Shown: positions 41,000-53,694, counted from the stretch's first letter. The stretch: DNA of 64,000 nt from Odontocerum albicorne (GCA_949825065.1 OX463849.1:43211234-43275233); one strand, 5' to 3'. Translations and numbers: made by a program. The notes: a model not told the origin generated them from the sequence alone.

Positions 41000-41135
41000 G
41001 TCATGGTTTTGAACCGAAAATCTTTACAGTTTTTTAATAAAACTCCTACTTTTCATTTTGTATTCACCACTGTTTTTAGGTTCACTACCGATTTCAAAGA
41101 CCTCTGTCTTCCTCGCCAGGTGAAGGTGATCAAAA
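41000..41135 (-). mobile_element. terminal segment of a second Penelope-like family (putative)
   Basis: The minus strand carries ACCTGGCGAGG, a short hairpin AAGAC/GTCTT, TGAAATCGGTAGTGAACC, then aaaaacagtggtgaatac. The layout parallels the terminal module of the 40250 element (CTGAAGATGAGG, hairpin, TGAAACCGGTAGGG). Sequence otherwise differs, so this would be a separate family. Confidence 0.45.
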
Positions 41136-42394
41136 TTATGTCTTAAATATATTTAAAAAATAAAGTTTTATTTATTTTATAAAAAAATCATCAACATGCC
41201 ACCACAAAATGAAACAAACGTCTTTCTGAGATTCAAGAATTTCAAGAATTCAAGAAAAGATTCATTTTTTTGCTCGAAATGCCAGCGCTTCAACCTTGCG
41301 TGCAAGTTCTCAAAAGCATTCTCTAAAGAAAATTTTAAGCTAATGCTTGTTGTTCGAAAAAATTTGTTTATCAATAACTAAATTAGATTCATTCTATAAG
41401 AAAAATATATTTACGAGAAGTGTTTAAGTAAACTAACAATATCAACCGAGGAGTGTTTGTTTATTTTTAATTTGCTTATACTATTTAGTGCCAAATTTTA
41501 TTATGTCTAAAACAAGCTGTGTACAACACGTGGAACTCGAGAAAAAAATGTTTATGATTTATTCTTTATTCAAAGTGTTTTTCTGCTTAAAATTGGCAAT
41601 TTATTTTGGTACTTTTAAATACCTTTATACATTATTTGTGTACTTTAGCACATCTGTTTTTGTCAGAAAAGATAATTAATTAAACATCTTACAATTTCAC
41701 AAAACGATTTCTCGTAAATTTTTTCTTTTAAATTTTTTTTAGCGTTTTTTAAAAAAAAAATATTTATCTCTGGTACAGGTAGTTATTTACATTTCTTGAT
41801 TTTGTTTGATGTGTATTTTATTTTCGTTTTGCCATAAGTATTATTTTTTTTATATTTCGTTGTTGACGATGAATAATTTATAAGATTCTCTTACCAATGT
41901 AAATAACATGTTTCAAAATACTCTTATTTCAGTTTCAGCAAAACGGTTTTTTTTAATGAATAAATAACCTTGTATCAAAAAAATAATGATGATTTTTACT
42001 TGAAAAAATGTAAACCTTATTATGAATCTTTTCCAAGGCCTTTTGCTCTCTACATTTTCATTTCATTATGAAGTGTGTTGTTGAACAAAATAACGTTTGT
42101 GTTGTACGCGACGGTTTTAGAATTGATTCTCGGGGATAAAAGTTTCCAACTGAATTCTTTCAAAATTTTGATCCAGTGAAATGTTTTTGGTTTATTTCTG
42201 TAAATTACCAAATGGCAATGATCTCACCAGATTGTTTTTTTTATATATTAAAAGTATTATATAATAACAAGTATGTTATCAAGTATAAGTTATTTTCATT
42301 TGACAATTAATAAGTTATTTTCTTTTGAATTAGTTTCTGACAATGAAGAGAGATCTGATCCTCAAATTATCATGTATTGTATTATGCTTTAATT
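41136..42394. other. no gene seen
   Basis: AT-rich. A weak B-box-like string near 42120 (gaattgattctcggggataa) may be an old SINE head. Confidence 0.4.
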
Positions 42395-42480
42395 ATATGG
42401 GTTAGTTGCCACGTGTCAATTTCCTGTAATCAACAAAAAAATTTGTTTAAGACACCTGAAGTGAAAACTTCTTTTTATTT
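42395..42480 (-). mobile_element. SINE body fragment (S1)
   Basis: gttgccacgtgtcaatttcc, aatcaac and aagacacctgaagtgaaaac match the S1 body on the minus strand. No head is attached. Confidence 0.5.
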
Positions 42481-42668
42481 AAATGGGTACCAAAGTGAAT
42501 CGAAAGCATAACCTCGGGGTCAGAATAAAGCAAAACAAAGGTCGTCCATGCAGTTTTTTCACAGTTTTTTTTACCCAGACCTTCTCTTAATCTTAATAGT
42601 TGACTTCTTAATCAAACGTTAATGTATATTTGATATATAGTAACAATGCGTACCAAAATTATTTTTGT

Positions 42669-42893
42669 CTGTCGGGGTATGAAGAGTGTATTGAAATACA
42701 GACGTTGTTATCACGACATACTTCCTCAGCACACATACATTTCTGTCGGGGTATGAAGAGTGTATTGAAATACAGACGTTGTTATCACGACATACTCGTA
42801 CTTCCTCAGCACACATATATTTTTGTCGGGGTATGAAGAGTGTATTGAAATACAGACGTTGTTATCACGACATACTTCCTCAGCACACATACA
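42669..42893. repeat. three-copy tandem repeat, 74/80 bp
   Basis: The unit starting gtcggggtatgaagagtgta begins at about 42671, 42745 and 42825. The middle copy is 6 bp longer because catacttcc reads catactcgtacttcc there (42791-42805). Confidence 0.95.
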
Positions 42894-43082
42894 TTTATTC
42901 ATACATACCTATATATTTCTGTTTCTTCTACTACTTACCTTATTTCCAAAATTGAACGACTAAAAATTGGGTTTGTATTGTAATCAATGGAATTGCCATA
43001 GAAAAGGGTTTATTTTTAAGTTACACAAGCGAGCACAATTAACATACTCGTATGTACATAAATACATACCGTCAAACTATTT

Positions 43083-43360
43083 TCCTGTGCCGAGTAGGCA
43101 GAGAGGACAGAACGTCAGACTTTGCTATCTCGACACACATCCTTCGACTCTTCTACATCCATACACCTTCTACTCTTCTACATCCATACAATTAATTCTA
43201 TTTCTCTTTTTTTTTTAATTTACTTCTTTCAAAATATTATTCACTTGATCTAACCATATTTTCCTTGGTCTACGCGTTCAATTCATGTTTGCATTGTATA
43301 TTTTTTGTTAGTCTTTCTTCATTCATTCGTTTTACGTGCCCAAACCATCTCAGATTTATG
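43083..43360 (-). mobile_element. LINE 3' relic (GHV-tail family)
   Basis: Minus strand LRWFGHVKRMNEERLTK (about 43355-43300), then degraded GRPRK, then a tail over ggcagagaggacagaacgtc (43098-43117) shared with 600 and 44940. Frameshifts present. Confidence 0.72.
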
Positions 43361-44937
43361 AAATTATCTTTCTTGTCTTTTTTATAACAAAAAACTAATT
43401 CTTTTGATTTTTTATTGGTGTCTACTCCCACATTGTCTTTTACTACAGCAACAGATTATAATTTTAAAGTTTTTGATTTATTTGATCGTCTTAATTACAA
43501 ATTTTGTGGTTTTCTAAAAAAAGCGTTTTTTATGAAAAGCTTTTAAATTATAAAGTAAACTTTATCTTTTACCTTTTTTAATGATGAAGTAGCGATATTT
43601 ATGGTGTGACAATGTTTTATTTTACCCTTCCACGCCCTTAAGACGTCTTCCCTTTCGAAGCTGTCAATGTCATTTCATCTTAACTTGAATGTTAATTTGG
43701 TTGGCATTAATTTATTCCGTTATAATCAACACGCGTTTCTTGTACTATATGTATTTAGCGATACTCAAACTATGGAATTTTTATTTCTCGAAATTCGTGT
43801 AATTTTTGTTGAAAAAATATTTGTATTTTTTACCCCGTTTGATTGGTACCGATAGTTTAAGCACCCTAAAAATTAACATATAAAAACATTTCGTAAAAAG
43901 TACAATAGTATAAGGAAATGGCACGCGTCAAACAGCGATTTTTTTAAAATACTGAAGCTATTTCATGTGTTAAAGTACATCAGATCTGGTAACTTGTGAT
44001 AAACTAAATGAATAAAGGTTTTTTTATTTTTTTTATTTAATAATGTAATATATAGTAAACCATTTGCCAAAGTCTATACCTATGTACAAATTTGTATGTT
44101 ATAACTATGAACGAACTTAATTTTAATTTCCTACGTGCCATTTTATTTTTAATAATCCTCAGAAATAGTTAACACCTACATACTATTTATAGCTAGATAA
44201 CAATTCTTACAACTAATGATTTAGCACGTTTGTGTCCACTCATTCAGGATACTTGCATTCCATCATATTCGCTCAGACCTTGGTCCTCCCAGGTAATACT
44301 GTAGACTGAAGAAATGTTATACGTTCATCAATGTAATTTATTTAATTTAGAATTTATTGTTTGTCGATTATCAGTAAAATTGAAATATCACAAAAATCAA
44401 AGAAAACAAACTAATTAATTAACGATATATTTTCAAGCGTAAAATTTGTTAATAACACGACATAAGAGTTGATCATTTTACCCTGGCGTAGACACGTGTA
44501 GTTCCACATTAACAGCCCTTAATGATGCAGGACTGTACCAAAACACTTCCTACAAGTTGGGCCATCTATCTGAAAGTAATTTGATTGATGATACTAAAGT
44601 GGTTTGATTGAAACTTGGCTTGAACATTCGCTTGTTTCCCAAACTAGGGCAGTTAGCAAGACGCTGTTAATGATTCAGCGGATATCTTTTCCTAGTGCCT
44701 TTTGACTTCGGCAAGGACCTTGTCTTTTGTTTTGTTGTAAAAGAAAATTCGAAGATAGTGCTTTTAGAGGATGTTTTGCAGTTTGCAAAATGTTTTAAAA
44801 GAAATTTAATATTCTGTAATGATTGTTATCTTAAGAAATTCTTAATTTTTTTTGGGTTAACTTTTATCTTGATTACAAATTCTTGGTAAAACTTCTCCAC
44901 TGATTATTTTTGATGGACCTACATACATGCAATCACT
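43361..44937. other. no gene seen
   Basis: AT-rich. The stretch 44460-44720 is slightly more GC-rich but has no recognisable feature. Confidence 0.45.
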
Positions 44938-45235
44938 CTGTTCCCCTGTCGAGGTAGGCGGAGAGGACAGAGCGCCAGATTTTTTTATCACGACACACAT
45001 CTTTCGTTTTCTCTAAATCCAAACACTCATAAAACTACGATTTCTCTGAGTGTTTATATTTCCTTCTTTCAAAATATAATTCATTTGATTAAACTAAACT
45101 TTATTGGTATTTCTCTACCACGCCGTCCACTCACATTTTTACTGTTTATTTGTTTTGTTAGTTTTTTTTCATTTAATCGTTCTACATGATCAAACCATCT
45201 AGGAGTGCTTCCTATGCATTTTAATACGTGTGCTT
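44938..45235 (-). mobile_element. LINE 3' relic (GHV-tail family)
   Basis: Minus strand reads RWFDHVERLNEKKLTKQI (about 45205-45150) and a GRRGREIPIK region; the 3' tail gcggagaggacagagcgcca is at 44958-44977. Related to 43083. Confidence 0.72.
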
Positions 45236-45544
45236 TAAGCACACGCAACTCCGTAATATTATATATAAATAAACTTTTTACTACTGATCGGTTTTTCTCG
45301 ACATGAACAATTTAATACAGTAATATCATTATATTTGTGTTGCACTTTTCAAATAAATGTTTTTTATAGTAAAAGCTGTAAAACAAGATCGTGTATAATG
45401 ATTTGGAATGTAATGAAAAATGAAAATGTTTAACAATTTTTTTTTTGTTTATTTATTATTTGGGTATTTTTTTTGAAAAATAAGTCAAAATGAAGTTTGT
45501 TTTATTGTTTTACGCTTCCCTTTTATATATTACACGCTGTTGGA

Positions 45545-45715
45545 TTTATTTACTATCTAGTAATATCTTCCAACCAATCAGAACAATGTTAAGGATGCCA
45601 AAAGTGAAAACAGACTAGAACCTTTTTTTTTAATAAAAAAAATACTAACAGGAATCGAACCGCAACTTCTAGGCTGGAAACAGACGTCTTGTCGACTATG
45701 CCGCAGATATCAGCT
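45545..45715 (-). mobile_element. tRNA-headed SINE (S1)
   Basis: The minus-strand head includes a degraded A box and CGGTTCGATTCC (45653-45664 region), followed by an A/T linker, gttctagtctgttttcactt and the caaccaatcag-type body. Confidence 0.65.
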
Positions 45716-46689
45716 TGTTTAGGATAACATAAGTCAACATAACAAACAAACCCTTGTAATATGTTATCGAATATTTTGTTTTAAAATGTAGGATTGCTTA
45801 TCAATTTATTTAATGATCATTAGTCGTCAGCTCCAGATGTCCTTTTAAGTTCCAAAAGTTTCTGACCTTATTAAGTTCGAGCGTGTGTGTATAGATACCA
45901 CTACCGTGTATATGTACAATGAGTACAATATATGACCAAATCAACCTCATGGTGGTGGGATGTTACAGTTTAAATTTGATTCCTTGGCACTCACTTGTTA
46001 GGTTGTTTGAACTCCATAATTTTGCCACTTTATAGGTATATTTACTGAACTGCGAGTCATTTACTTATTCCGTGTTGTTGCTACTATTCTTTGCGTACTT
46101 AAGTGTCTCGCCAGTGGGGAGCCTCTTTAAGCAGTTCCTTCTTCGTCACTACATTACGTCGCGCTTATAAAAAAATAAGGTTTCGATCTTAGGTAGATCG
46201 CGCTGAATAGCGGCTTACCATATTTTGTCTTCCATAACGGCATATGTGGGGGTGAGATCGATCTGAACTGAACCACTACCCTCAGTAGTATGTTAACTAT
46301 AGTTGATAAAGACGCGCTGTTTCGTTATATTCTGAAATGTTAAAAAGGGGATATCGCGCGGTTATCAAGATTCTTACAAAATAAGGGCAAGATCCCTGCA
46401 GATATTAAACGATATTTAGATGCTGTCGTATAAATTTGAACTGTTACTTGGCCTTACCACGCCCGTGGAATCTCTCCATACACAGTCTTAATTGTCCAGG
46501 CCGGAAACTTTTGCACCTAAGTGATATATTAAATTAAATTCAATGGACAATTTTATATAGCGCCCTTTAGAGAGTAAATTATCTTCAAGGGTGCTATAAC
46601 TCGAGTTTCGACCCACATTTTTTTAACGAATCACGTCAACAGCTGTAGCGGCGCCCGAACGAATCATGTTAAACATTTTCTATACAGTA
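45716..46689. other. no gene seen; PBS-like string
   Basis: A string ggcgcccgaac at about 46650 resembles an LTR-retrotransposon primer-binding site complementary to tRNA-Lys, but no flanking LTR or gag/pol frame is visible. The stretch 46080-46640 has a mixed, less AT-rich composition and could be an old element. Confidence 0.35.
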
Positions 46690-47105
46690 TAACCTTATGG
46701 GATTATTGTTCTTCCTTTAATCAACCAGAAATACATATATGACCTCTTAACACGTTCTCTGCCAACAAGTTTTGTCATAAAATAACTCTAATGCCAAGTT
46801 GCGGTAACATGCGGAAGGGCCGCGTCAAGCAATCCCAGTAACGTTTAACACAGAACTCGTGACTGACAGCACTGAATGGCAAGTTAAAGTAGGTACTCAG
46901 TGTCAGCCACTGGTGACAGACATAGCCCCACCCCATTGGAGTATTCCAGTGTCAGTCACCCGTGACTGACAAGGCGGTCAATGTGTTAAAGGAAAGCCAG
47001 CCTGGAAAACCTTTTTTTTTTTTAATTATGGGTTCCAGCGGGAATTATACCCGCAACCTGCGGGCTAGAAAACAGGCGTTTTACCAATTAGGCTACGAAG
47101 GTCGT
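46690..47105 (-). mobile_element. tRNA-headed SINE (S1) interrupted by a piggyBac-like element
   Basis: Head at 47033-47105 (minus strand, with a decayed B box: ggttccagcgggaattatac on plus). The body aggaaagccagcctggaaaac resumes after the TTAA-flanked insert at 46751-46985, with aatcaaccagaaatacat on the far side, matching 49670-49735. Confidence 0.75.
46751..46985. mobile_element. piggyBac-like MITE (TTAA target)
   Basis: 235 bp flanked by TTAA (46747-46750 and 46986-46989). Inverted ends CACGTTCTCTGCC and GGCGGTCAATGTG match at most positions. Internal gtgactgac repeats and a composition richer in GC than the host SINE. No transposase. TTAA specificity points to the piggyBac superfamily. 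Confidence 0.82.
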
Positions 47106-47344
47106 CTTCAAAAGGTTTAGTTCGATTCACACTTAAGGCCTGATAACATAGTGTATGGATCTGATGTCGTCGACATGGTTGGATTGGAATTTACTGTTTT
47201 TGTTAGATTTTAGATAAAATTTTATAAAATTGAAAGTAATTTTTTTAACTACTTTTAGTAGGTAAAACTTTTTAAAAACATTCGGAATACTTCAGTGTTT
47301 TTTATCTGTAGTTTGATAAAATATAGGTATTTTCTATAAATTAT

Positions 47345-47510
47345 TCTATCCTCAGTGAGATACAGGCAAAAGCGTAGTTTACTGGGGATACGACAAATGA
47401 AAGGCAACAAACCCAGATCCATTAAAATTGTATGTCCAAATTAAATTACCTGTTGTTTTTTTGCAAATTATGTATATTTCTTGTCATGTGTAATAAGAAA
47501 TAAAAATAAA
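47345..47510 (+). mobile_element. family FB, 3' fragment
   Basis: tatcctcagtgagatacagg, ggggatacgacaaatgaaag, gtccaaattaaattacctg and cttgtcatgtgtaataag: the last ~165 bp of the FB family, a true 5'-truncated copy. Confidence 0.8.
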
Positions 47511-48119
47511 ATAAGTTTCTTTTTAAATTATTCCACTATTATCTGCAATATACCTTGGAAAAGAGCAATGCCTCTTATCGTTTATTTTCCTTTGTTATTA
47601 ATTTATGGTTCGATACTACCTTCTTCATTGGTGAAAAAAATATACGATATATTTAGCGCAATTGCAATAATACCGTTGACTCAGCTTATAGCGCGTCTAT
47701 CCAGATATTTATTGTTTAAAGCAAATATGAATAATCAAATATGAATAGTCAAATATAACGAGTAATATTAAACAGTGCTGACTCGACCCCGATTACTTGG
47801 AGATAAATAAGCGATAGTGAAATATGTTTATTTCTTAACATATTTGAAATGTTAATTTAATTTATAACAGGATTATTTCAATATTAAAAAAAAAATCGAA
47901 ATTAATGAAGGGTCAAGTTTTTTAATATTTTGTTGCCAATTCAAGAAAACACTACTTTAAAAAAATTGATATCAAATATTTAATTAAAATTTTACTAAGT
48001 TATTATGGAAACAAATTTTTAGTTCAAATAAGTTGCTCTTTTAGCATATGTTGTGGTAAAATCAAAACCGATTTGTTTAAGTATTATGAAAAATACCACT
48101 TTATAAATTTATTTTTCCA
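47511..48119. other. no gene seen
   Basis: AT-rich; random short frames. Confidence 0.45.
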
Positions 48120-48212
48120 TGTTGTAACCAGTTTTCATTTATTCCATGTAACTTTTGAAATGAGAGTCCACAACAATATTTTTGTACCAATATTGATGTA
48201 TGGGAGTGAAAC
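48120..48212 (+). mobile_element. LINE relic fragment (YGSET motif)
   Basis: The plus strand encodes VHNNIFVPILMYGSET, matching VHNIILVPTLMYRSET at 59430-59490. A short piece of the GHV-tail LINE family, ended by the next relic. Confidence 0.65.
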
Positions 48213-48219
48213 TTCTTCT

Positions 48220-48500
48220 TCTCACTGGTTCCATCCCAACTCACTGTCTGCGAAGACTGTTGGGGTCAGCTCTCCTCGTCCTTAGGTTGTATGCTCTTCT
48301 GTCCCGGTCTACGTCCCTCAGGCCGTGCCTCTGCATCAGGTTTACATCTTGTTGCATCACCCACGAATTCTTTGGTCTTCCTCTGGTTGTTATTCGAGGA
48401 AGATCCATGGAGATTGCCTGGTTCACAATGTGATAGGGTGCTCTGCATCCAACGTGCCCACACCATCTCAATCCACCCGCCTCTCCTCCATCTTACTGTT
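48220..48500 (-). mobile_element. LINE 3' relic of a different family
   Basis: The minus strand reads RWCGHVGCRAPYH, RITTRGRPKNSW, then DVNLMQRHGLRDVDRDRRA and RRADPNSLR, with one frame open from 48471 to 48241. This tail occurs at the end of RTE/CR1-like ORFs and is distinct from the MNDIL-type tail of the other relics. Confidence 0.72.
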
Positions 48501-49639
48501 CAGTAGTGTTGTCTTCATAATGACGTACATCACTTTCCATACCTACACTGGTTTTCAACCAGTAGACTTGATTACTACGGTGACAGACAATAAAGTGGCC
48601 ACGCTATTCAATATGTCCGAATCACCAATTGAGATATGTTGACGGGTATGATATGAAAAAATAAGAATGTTTTTATACAGTAATATTATACACTTGAGTC
48701 AAATTAGATGAATGGAAATTTAAATTAAAAAACCCTCCTTGAAACATATATAGCTATATTTGAAAAAAATCATTGGATATTTTCTAGTTTTAGATATTAG
48801 TGCATAATTTTAGTACTAGGAAAGACGAATCGTAGCCTTTCAAATTTGTTATTGCTAAAGAGATCTTAAGTCACTTGAGTTGCTTGCATGTTCTTTGCTA
48901 TCTGCTTTATTTTCTTGCATGTTCCTTTCTATCTGCTTTATTTGCTTGCATGCTTTTTTATATCTGGTTCATTTGCTTGCATGTTATTTTCTATCTATTT
49001 TATTTGATTGCGTGCAATTTTTTTCTGTTCTACTTTTCTATTGATAATATGCGCTTTGATTTTCATCAAGTTGATCGGCTGCTGAGTTATACTAATAATA
49101 AAAGCAAGATCAAAAATAATTGGAAGAAATAATTATCGTCTAATCCTCACATTTCCAAAAGGCACCTTCGTATTAACGTATGTAATATGTGTAGTAAAGC
49201 GTTAAGTCACATATCTACTTGAAATGAAAATCTAGTTTGTAGAATCGCGTGTAAATGTATTTGTAACAGGGAAATCCTAGATGAAATGCCGATTTCGCTC
49301 GAATTTCAGTTTCCAATCTGTAATGTAATTAAAGCCGAATGGTTTAGGTGAACTAGACTCTATTACTTGAGCCCTTTCTGTACTGACAATTACATGGTTG
49401 TATAAAGCTCTCATTTGCTGCTTAAGGGAATGAATATCCTTAATATTATTCAATTTCTCCTAACCTCTGTGTAGGATAGGTGTAACATATACAGAGGGTA
49501 TACAGTTTAGAATTAATCCATTTTATTTTACAAATATTCGTCTTGTTTTATATTATTTTTTGTAAACTTATGTTTATAAGTGAAACTAGGACAATTTTTT
49601 TATTTTTATTTATTATTATTATTTTTTTTTACTACGCGA
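48501..49639. other. no gene seen; T-rich local repeat
   Basis: At 48878-49000 a degenerate ~33-bp repeat (tatctgctttatttgcttgcatg and variants) occurs about four times. The rest is AT-rich. Confidence 0.5.
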
Positions 49640-49815
49640 GTTTATTGCCATATGACAATCTCTTCAAATCAACCAGTAATATGTTTTTATAGGCCCTAAG
49701 TGTTAACCAGACTGGAATCCTATTTAAAAAAAATTGGGTTCCAGCGGGGATCGAACCCGCAACCTCCGGATCGGCAGACAAGTGTCTTACCACCAGGCCA
49801 CGGAGGTCGTCGGAC
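49640..49815 (-). mobile_element. tRNA-headed SINE (S1), best-preserved head
   Basis: The minus-strand head has the A-box-like TGGCCTGGTGG and the perfect B box GGTTCGATCCC (about 49747-49757). Then comes ggttccag..., the cagtctggttaacact body and a gccatatgacaatctc block. Acceptor and anticodon stems do not pair, so it is not a functional tRNA. Confidence 0.82.
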
Positions 49816-49849
49816 TTGACAGAAGGATTAGAGTAAAATTAATGCTGTG

Positions 49850-50240
49850 GAGATGCGTGCACTAAGGATTTTTTTTTGTAGTATCAATGTTTGAAAGAAG
49901 GCGGAATACAGAGATAAGAAATGTATACATGGATAAAATAAACGTTTTAAGTAAGATGAAGAAATGAGCTTTAATATTGTTTGGACATGCGTAAAGAATG
50001 AATGATGAAAGAATGACTGAGCGAATGTACAAGTCAGAAATGCAAAGTGTGTATGGAAGAGGTAGACCGAGGAATACGTAGTTGGACCCTAATGGATCAG
50101 ATTATTAAAAAATGTAAAGTGAGAAAGAAGTATGAATAATAAAATATTGTGCTTGACGAGATATATGAATGTGGGGGAGGCGAAAGTTGTGTGCTTGGAT
50201 AGAAAAGTCCGCAATGGACACGGCATGATGATATGTACTT
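49850..50240 (+). mobile_element. LINE 3' relic (GHV-tail family)
   Basis: Plus strand: KINVLSKMKK, FGHA, RMNDERMTERMYKSEMQS, GRGRPRNT and MNVGEAKVVCLDRKVRNG, in that order over 49940-50225, with stops and frame changes between. Confidence 0.75.
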
Positions 50241-50274
50241 TTATTAAGATATAACATCTTTTCGTTAACATTCA

Positions 50275-50500
50275 TTGACGTCCTGCATGACCAAGTTGGC
50301 AAGATGCCTTTCTAACATGCTGTTTGTTGCGGGTTCGATTACCATTAAAAGCAATTTAAAAAAAAAAAATCCAGTCTGGTTTTAATTTAAAGTTTCTTTA
50401 TCATATTTCACGTTGGTCGGAACAGATTGTCACATGTCATTAAGCCCGCAAGCTTGTACTGTATACAACGAAAGTGTTATGTAATACAATTCTTGATTTA
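50275..50500 (+). mobile_element. tRNA-headed SINE (S1)
   Basis: B box GGTTCGATTACC near 50333, poly(A) linker, ccagtctggttttaatttaa, ggaacagattgtcacatgtc, then cttgtactgtatacaacgaa: the fullest view of the S1 3' end. Confidence 0.78.
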
Positions 50501-51420
50501 TAGAAATAAAGTTTTTTTTTATTATTTAAAAAAAAACTTCGATTATCTTTTGGTTTCACAATTTATTTTATACTTATCGGTATTAAAAATAGAATTGGTT
50601 TTTATTATTTCTCTATTTTCAGTTAATCCAAGGGCTATTGACAACGATTTTTAATAATATCTTTTATTTTGATGTAGTTTTTGTGAAGGTTTTTTAATAC
50701 ACTTTTTTTAAATACATGAGAATAATAATTCAATTATGAACTGAGCTGGAAAGAAAATTAAATTTTAGTTTTCAACACAAATTGAGATTAAATTCTGTGA
50801 AAATTAGGAGGGTAACTTCCAGCCAAGAAAATAAAAAGCATCTTGAGTAATATTTTAGGTCCTTATTTATATTTAAACTGTCAGAACGAGCCTAGAGGCT
50901 TAAGTAGATTATGTTTTGTTAGTTGATAGGTACTAGATTAATTTTAAAAGAGAAGATAAATTAAAGCCGCAATATTTGTATAGACCGTTTCGATATGTTA
51001 AAAACTGATTAATTTTACTTTTAATGTTAATGTACTCGTATAAACCGTCGGGTCTCGGGCATAAGTTCAACTAACATTTTACCATTTCAGAAATATTTCA
51101 ATTTTAAAGTTTGAACTCATTTATTGTACTTATTTAAAAATATTCTTCAACTTATCGATTAACAGCAATAGTAACATACGAAAGAAGAAAAACACGAATC
51201 ATTAAAAAATAACAAAATGCAAGAATTGGCCTGGCACTTTTTTCATATTTTTTGATAATGTGAAAATATAATATTATAGTATTTCCAGTTAAAATATCGG
51301 TTCTAAATTTTTTAACAAGACATTTAACATAGGCGGCTTTTTTTTATGATAATCACCAAAATATCTTATTCAACTTGAGCTAGAAACCTGACGAAATATT
51401 ATATTGCATTAATTGAAGTA
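50501..51420. other. no gene seen
   Basis: AT-rich intergenic DNA. Confidence 0.5.
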
Positions 51421-51424
51421 TAGC

Positions 51425-52252
51425 TTTATCTTTTTCTTCTTCCCAGTGTCATGTCAGGTCCCCTCAACTTTGAATTTCACCTGAGAGTAGAGACATCTTT
51501 GTCCCCGGCAGCCCGAAAAAGATCACCAACGCCCCTTATGCTAGTCCAATCACGTATATTGCGGAGCCAGGAGATTTGCCTCCTGCCAACACCTCTTCGG
51601 CTTTCTATTTTACATTGGATGATCAGGTGCAGTAATTTGTACTTTGCTCCTCGAAGTACATGACCCAAGTAGGACACCTTTCTGATTTTAATATTAGTCA
51701 GCAACTTTCTATCAACTTTTGCTCTTTGAAGAACCCTTGTGTTGCTGACCAAAGCCGTCCAGGGTAACCGTAGCATTATCCGGTGCATCCACATTTCGAA
51801 TGCTTCCAGTCGGTTCATACTACTTACTTTGAGGGTCCATGATTCCACTCCATGCAATAACACTGACCAAACGTAGCATTTGACTAACCGTTGTCGAAGT
51901 TTCAAGTTTAGATTATCATCGCAGAATACGCTTTTCATTTTATTAAAAGTCGCACGAGACGATTCAATTCTGCACTTGACTTCGGTTTGTGGGTCGAGGT
52001 CTTCCACTAGGATATTTCCGAGGTATTTAAATTTTTTCACTCTATATCAGCACCGTTCAATGTAAGACGTGCTCCTGCGTGATCCTGCCGGCCAAAAACC
52101 ATGAACTTAGTTTTACTCACGTTCATGTTCAGCCCCAGCCTCACACCGGCTTCATTAATTCTATCTGTAAGCGTTTGAAGGTCGTCAATACTGTCTGCCA
52201 ATACAACCGTATCATCTGCGTACATGATGTTATTAACGCATACACCATTCAC
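51425..52252 (-). pseudogene. reverse transcriptase relic, RTE/CR1-like LINE
   Basis: Two overlapping minus-strand frames. The first, 52252-52037, starts at the RT active site (MYADDTVVLADS) and reads LGLNMNVSKTKFMVFGRQ. The second, 52040-51477, continues FKYLGNILVEDLDPQTEVK, VLLHGVESW, EAFEMWMHRIML, and ends with a W..(R)DWT...DLFRAAGDKD tail. The two join by a small frameshift near 52037 (GAG TGA in place of a codon before VKKFKYL). Upstream RT motifs and endonuclease are missing, so it is a 5'-truncated, recently inactivated copy. It is a different family from the GHV-tail relics and the Jockey elements. Confidence 0.85.
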
Positions 52253-52262
52253 TTTATATAAA

Positions 52263-53694
52263 CAAAAAAAATATAAATCCTGAAATATGTTAGTTTCGAC
52301 AAAAAACTTTCATTATTATTTTTTCTTATAGTTTGTTGCATTCTCAGTAAATTAAATTTTGCAAAATATATCACTTCAAATGGGGATTATAGTTGATTTG
52401 TAAAAAAGGTCCAATACTTTGATTTTTGGCACATAAACTGTCATCAATCAATAAGAGTGGCGTTTGTTGTGATACTCGTACTTTGACATTTGCGTTTATT
52501 TTGACAGTTGCCTTTGAAAGGTGAAGCTGCTAACGCAGTTGCTTCGTGACACGATTGATTCTTTTTAAATCGACTATTGAATACATTTTTATTTAGGACA
52601 CAATTGTAAATTTTTACTTTTTAAAGGACATCATTGACGAGTTTTTTAGTTTATTCGATCAATTTTACTAAAAATGGCGGATCGTATTTTGAACTACTGT
52701 GGCATTATAATTTATTTAAAAAAATTATGTATTTTTCCCTTTTTTACTAGCTGTTATAATATCTTTATCGATATTTAAGAATATTCTTAAGATGTATTGG
52801 TTATCTCACAATAGTCCTCGTCCTCAAATCCTATACAATTCTCAACCTATTTTCATTGAGATTTATATTATATTTAATTATTTGCTATTTTTTCCAATCC
52901 ACTGTTTTCATACTCTTAATTGAAAACACGATCATGCTAACCAAAAAATATTATGAATAAAAAGTTGATTTATTGGAAGAAATTCAAATAAATCTGCCAG
53001 ATATGTTTGCGTAAATGTGTTAAATAAATAAATATTCGCTTTTATTTGATGGTGATATATAGAAAACAAACATACCAAAGATAACAGCGAATTTTGGTTG
53101 TATCCGATACCCATTCTTAAGGTGTTCTGACAACTTTAATTAAATGGAGATTTGGGAGAAAATACGTCAGATTCTGAAACTGAAACCTCACAAATCAAGA
53201 CAAAAAGTCTTCCACCGGTTATTGAGTTAGGTATATTTAAATTCACCCCTTAAGGTGAACATTATTTTTAAGTCGTTTTGCTTGTTGTAAAATTTTCTCA
53301 GTGGTTCTATATCGATTAGTCGGGCCATTCAATTTGGGAAGAAAGAGATTGTGAATAGTTTAATAATACAATGGCGAATACATTAAGGGTTCATGGGTAT
53401 TCCCTATATCACAGGAATGTAGTGTTAAATCGCGGCCAAAATTTTTATTTATTTGAAAAATACTGTTAGAAGATTTGATAATCTGAGACTTGAACTCTGT
53501 AAAGCGGACGATCCACAGAATTAAAACATTAAAATTAGGTTACCAATAACAAACAAGACTTGGTCTTCTTACACATGGAATAAATACACTGAATAATATA
53601 CTTTCGATTTGGATAGGATTTAGAAGTAGGTTTCTACCAATTTCAGTCTTTTAAACAACTGGTTTTATTAAATAATACACTCAATTGCTATGTA
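52263..53694. other. no gene seen
   Basis: AT-rich; no supported feature. Confidence 0.5.

Noticed and set aside
46640..46670. Primer-binding site of an LTR retrotransposon (ggcgcccgaac)
   Set aside because: No LTR pair, polypurine tract or gag/pol frame around it; one mismatch at the CCA end; probably chance or a very old remnant.
49740..49815. A functional tRNA gene (strong B box)
   Set aside because: Acceptor and anticodon arms do not pair, the head is followed by a shared SINE body, and the same head recurs in about ten decayed copies.
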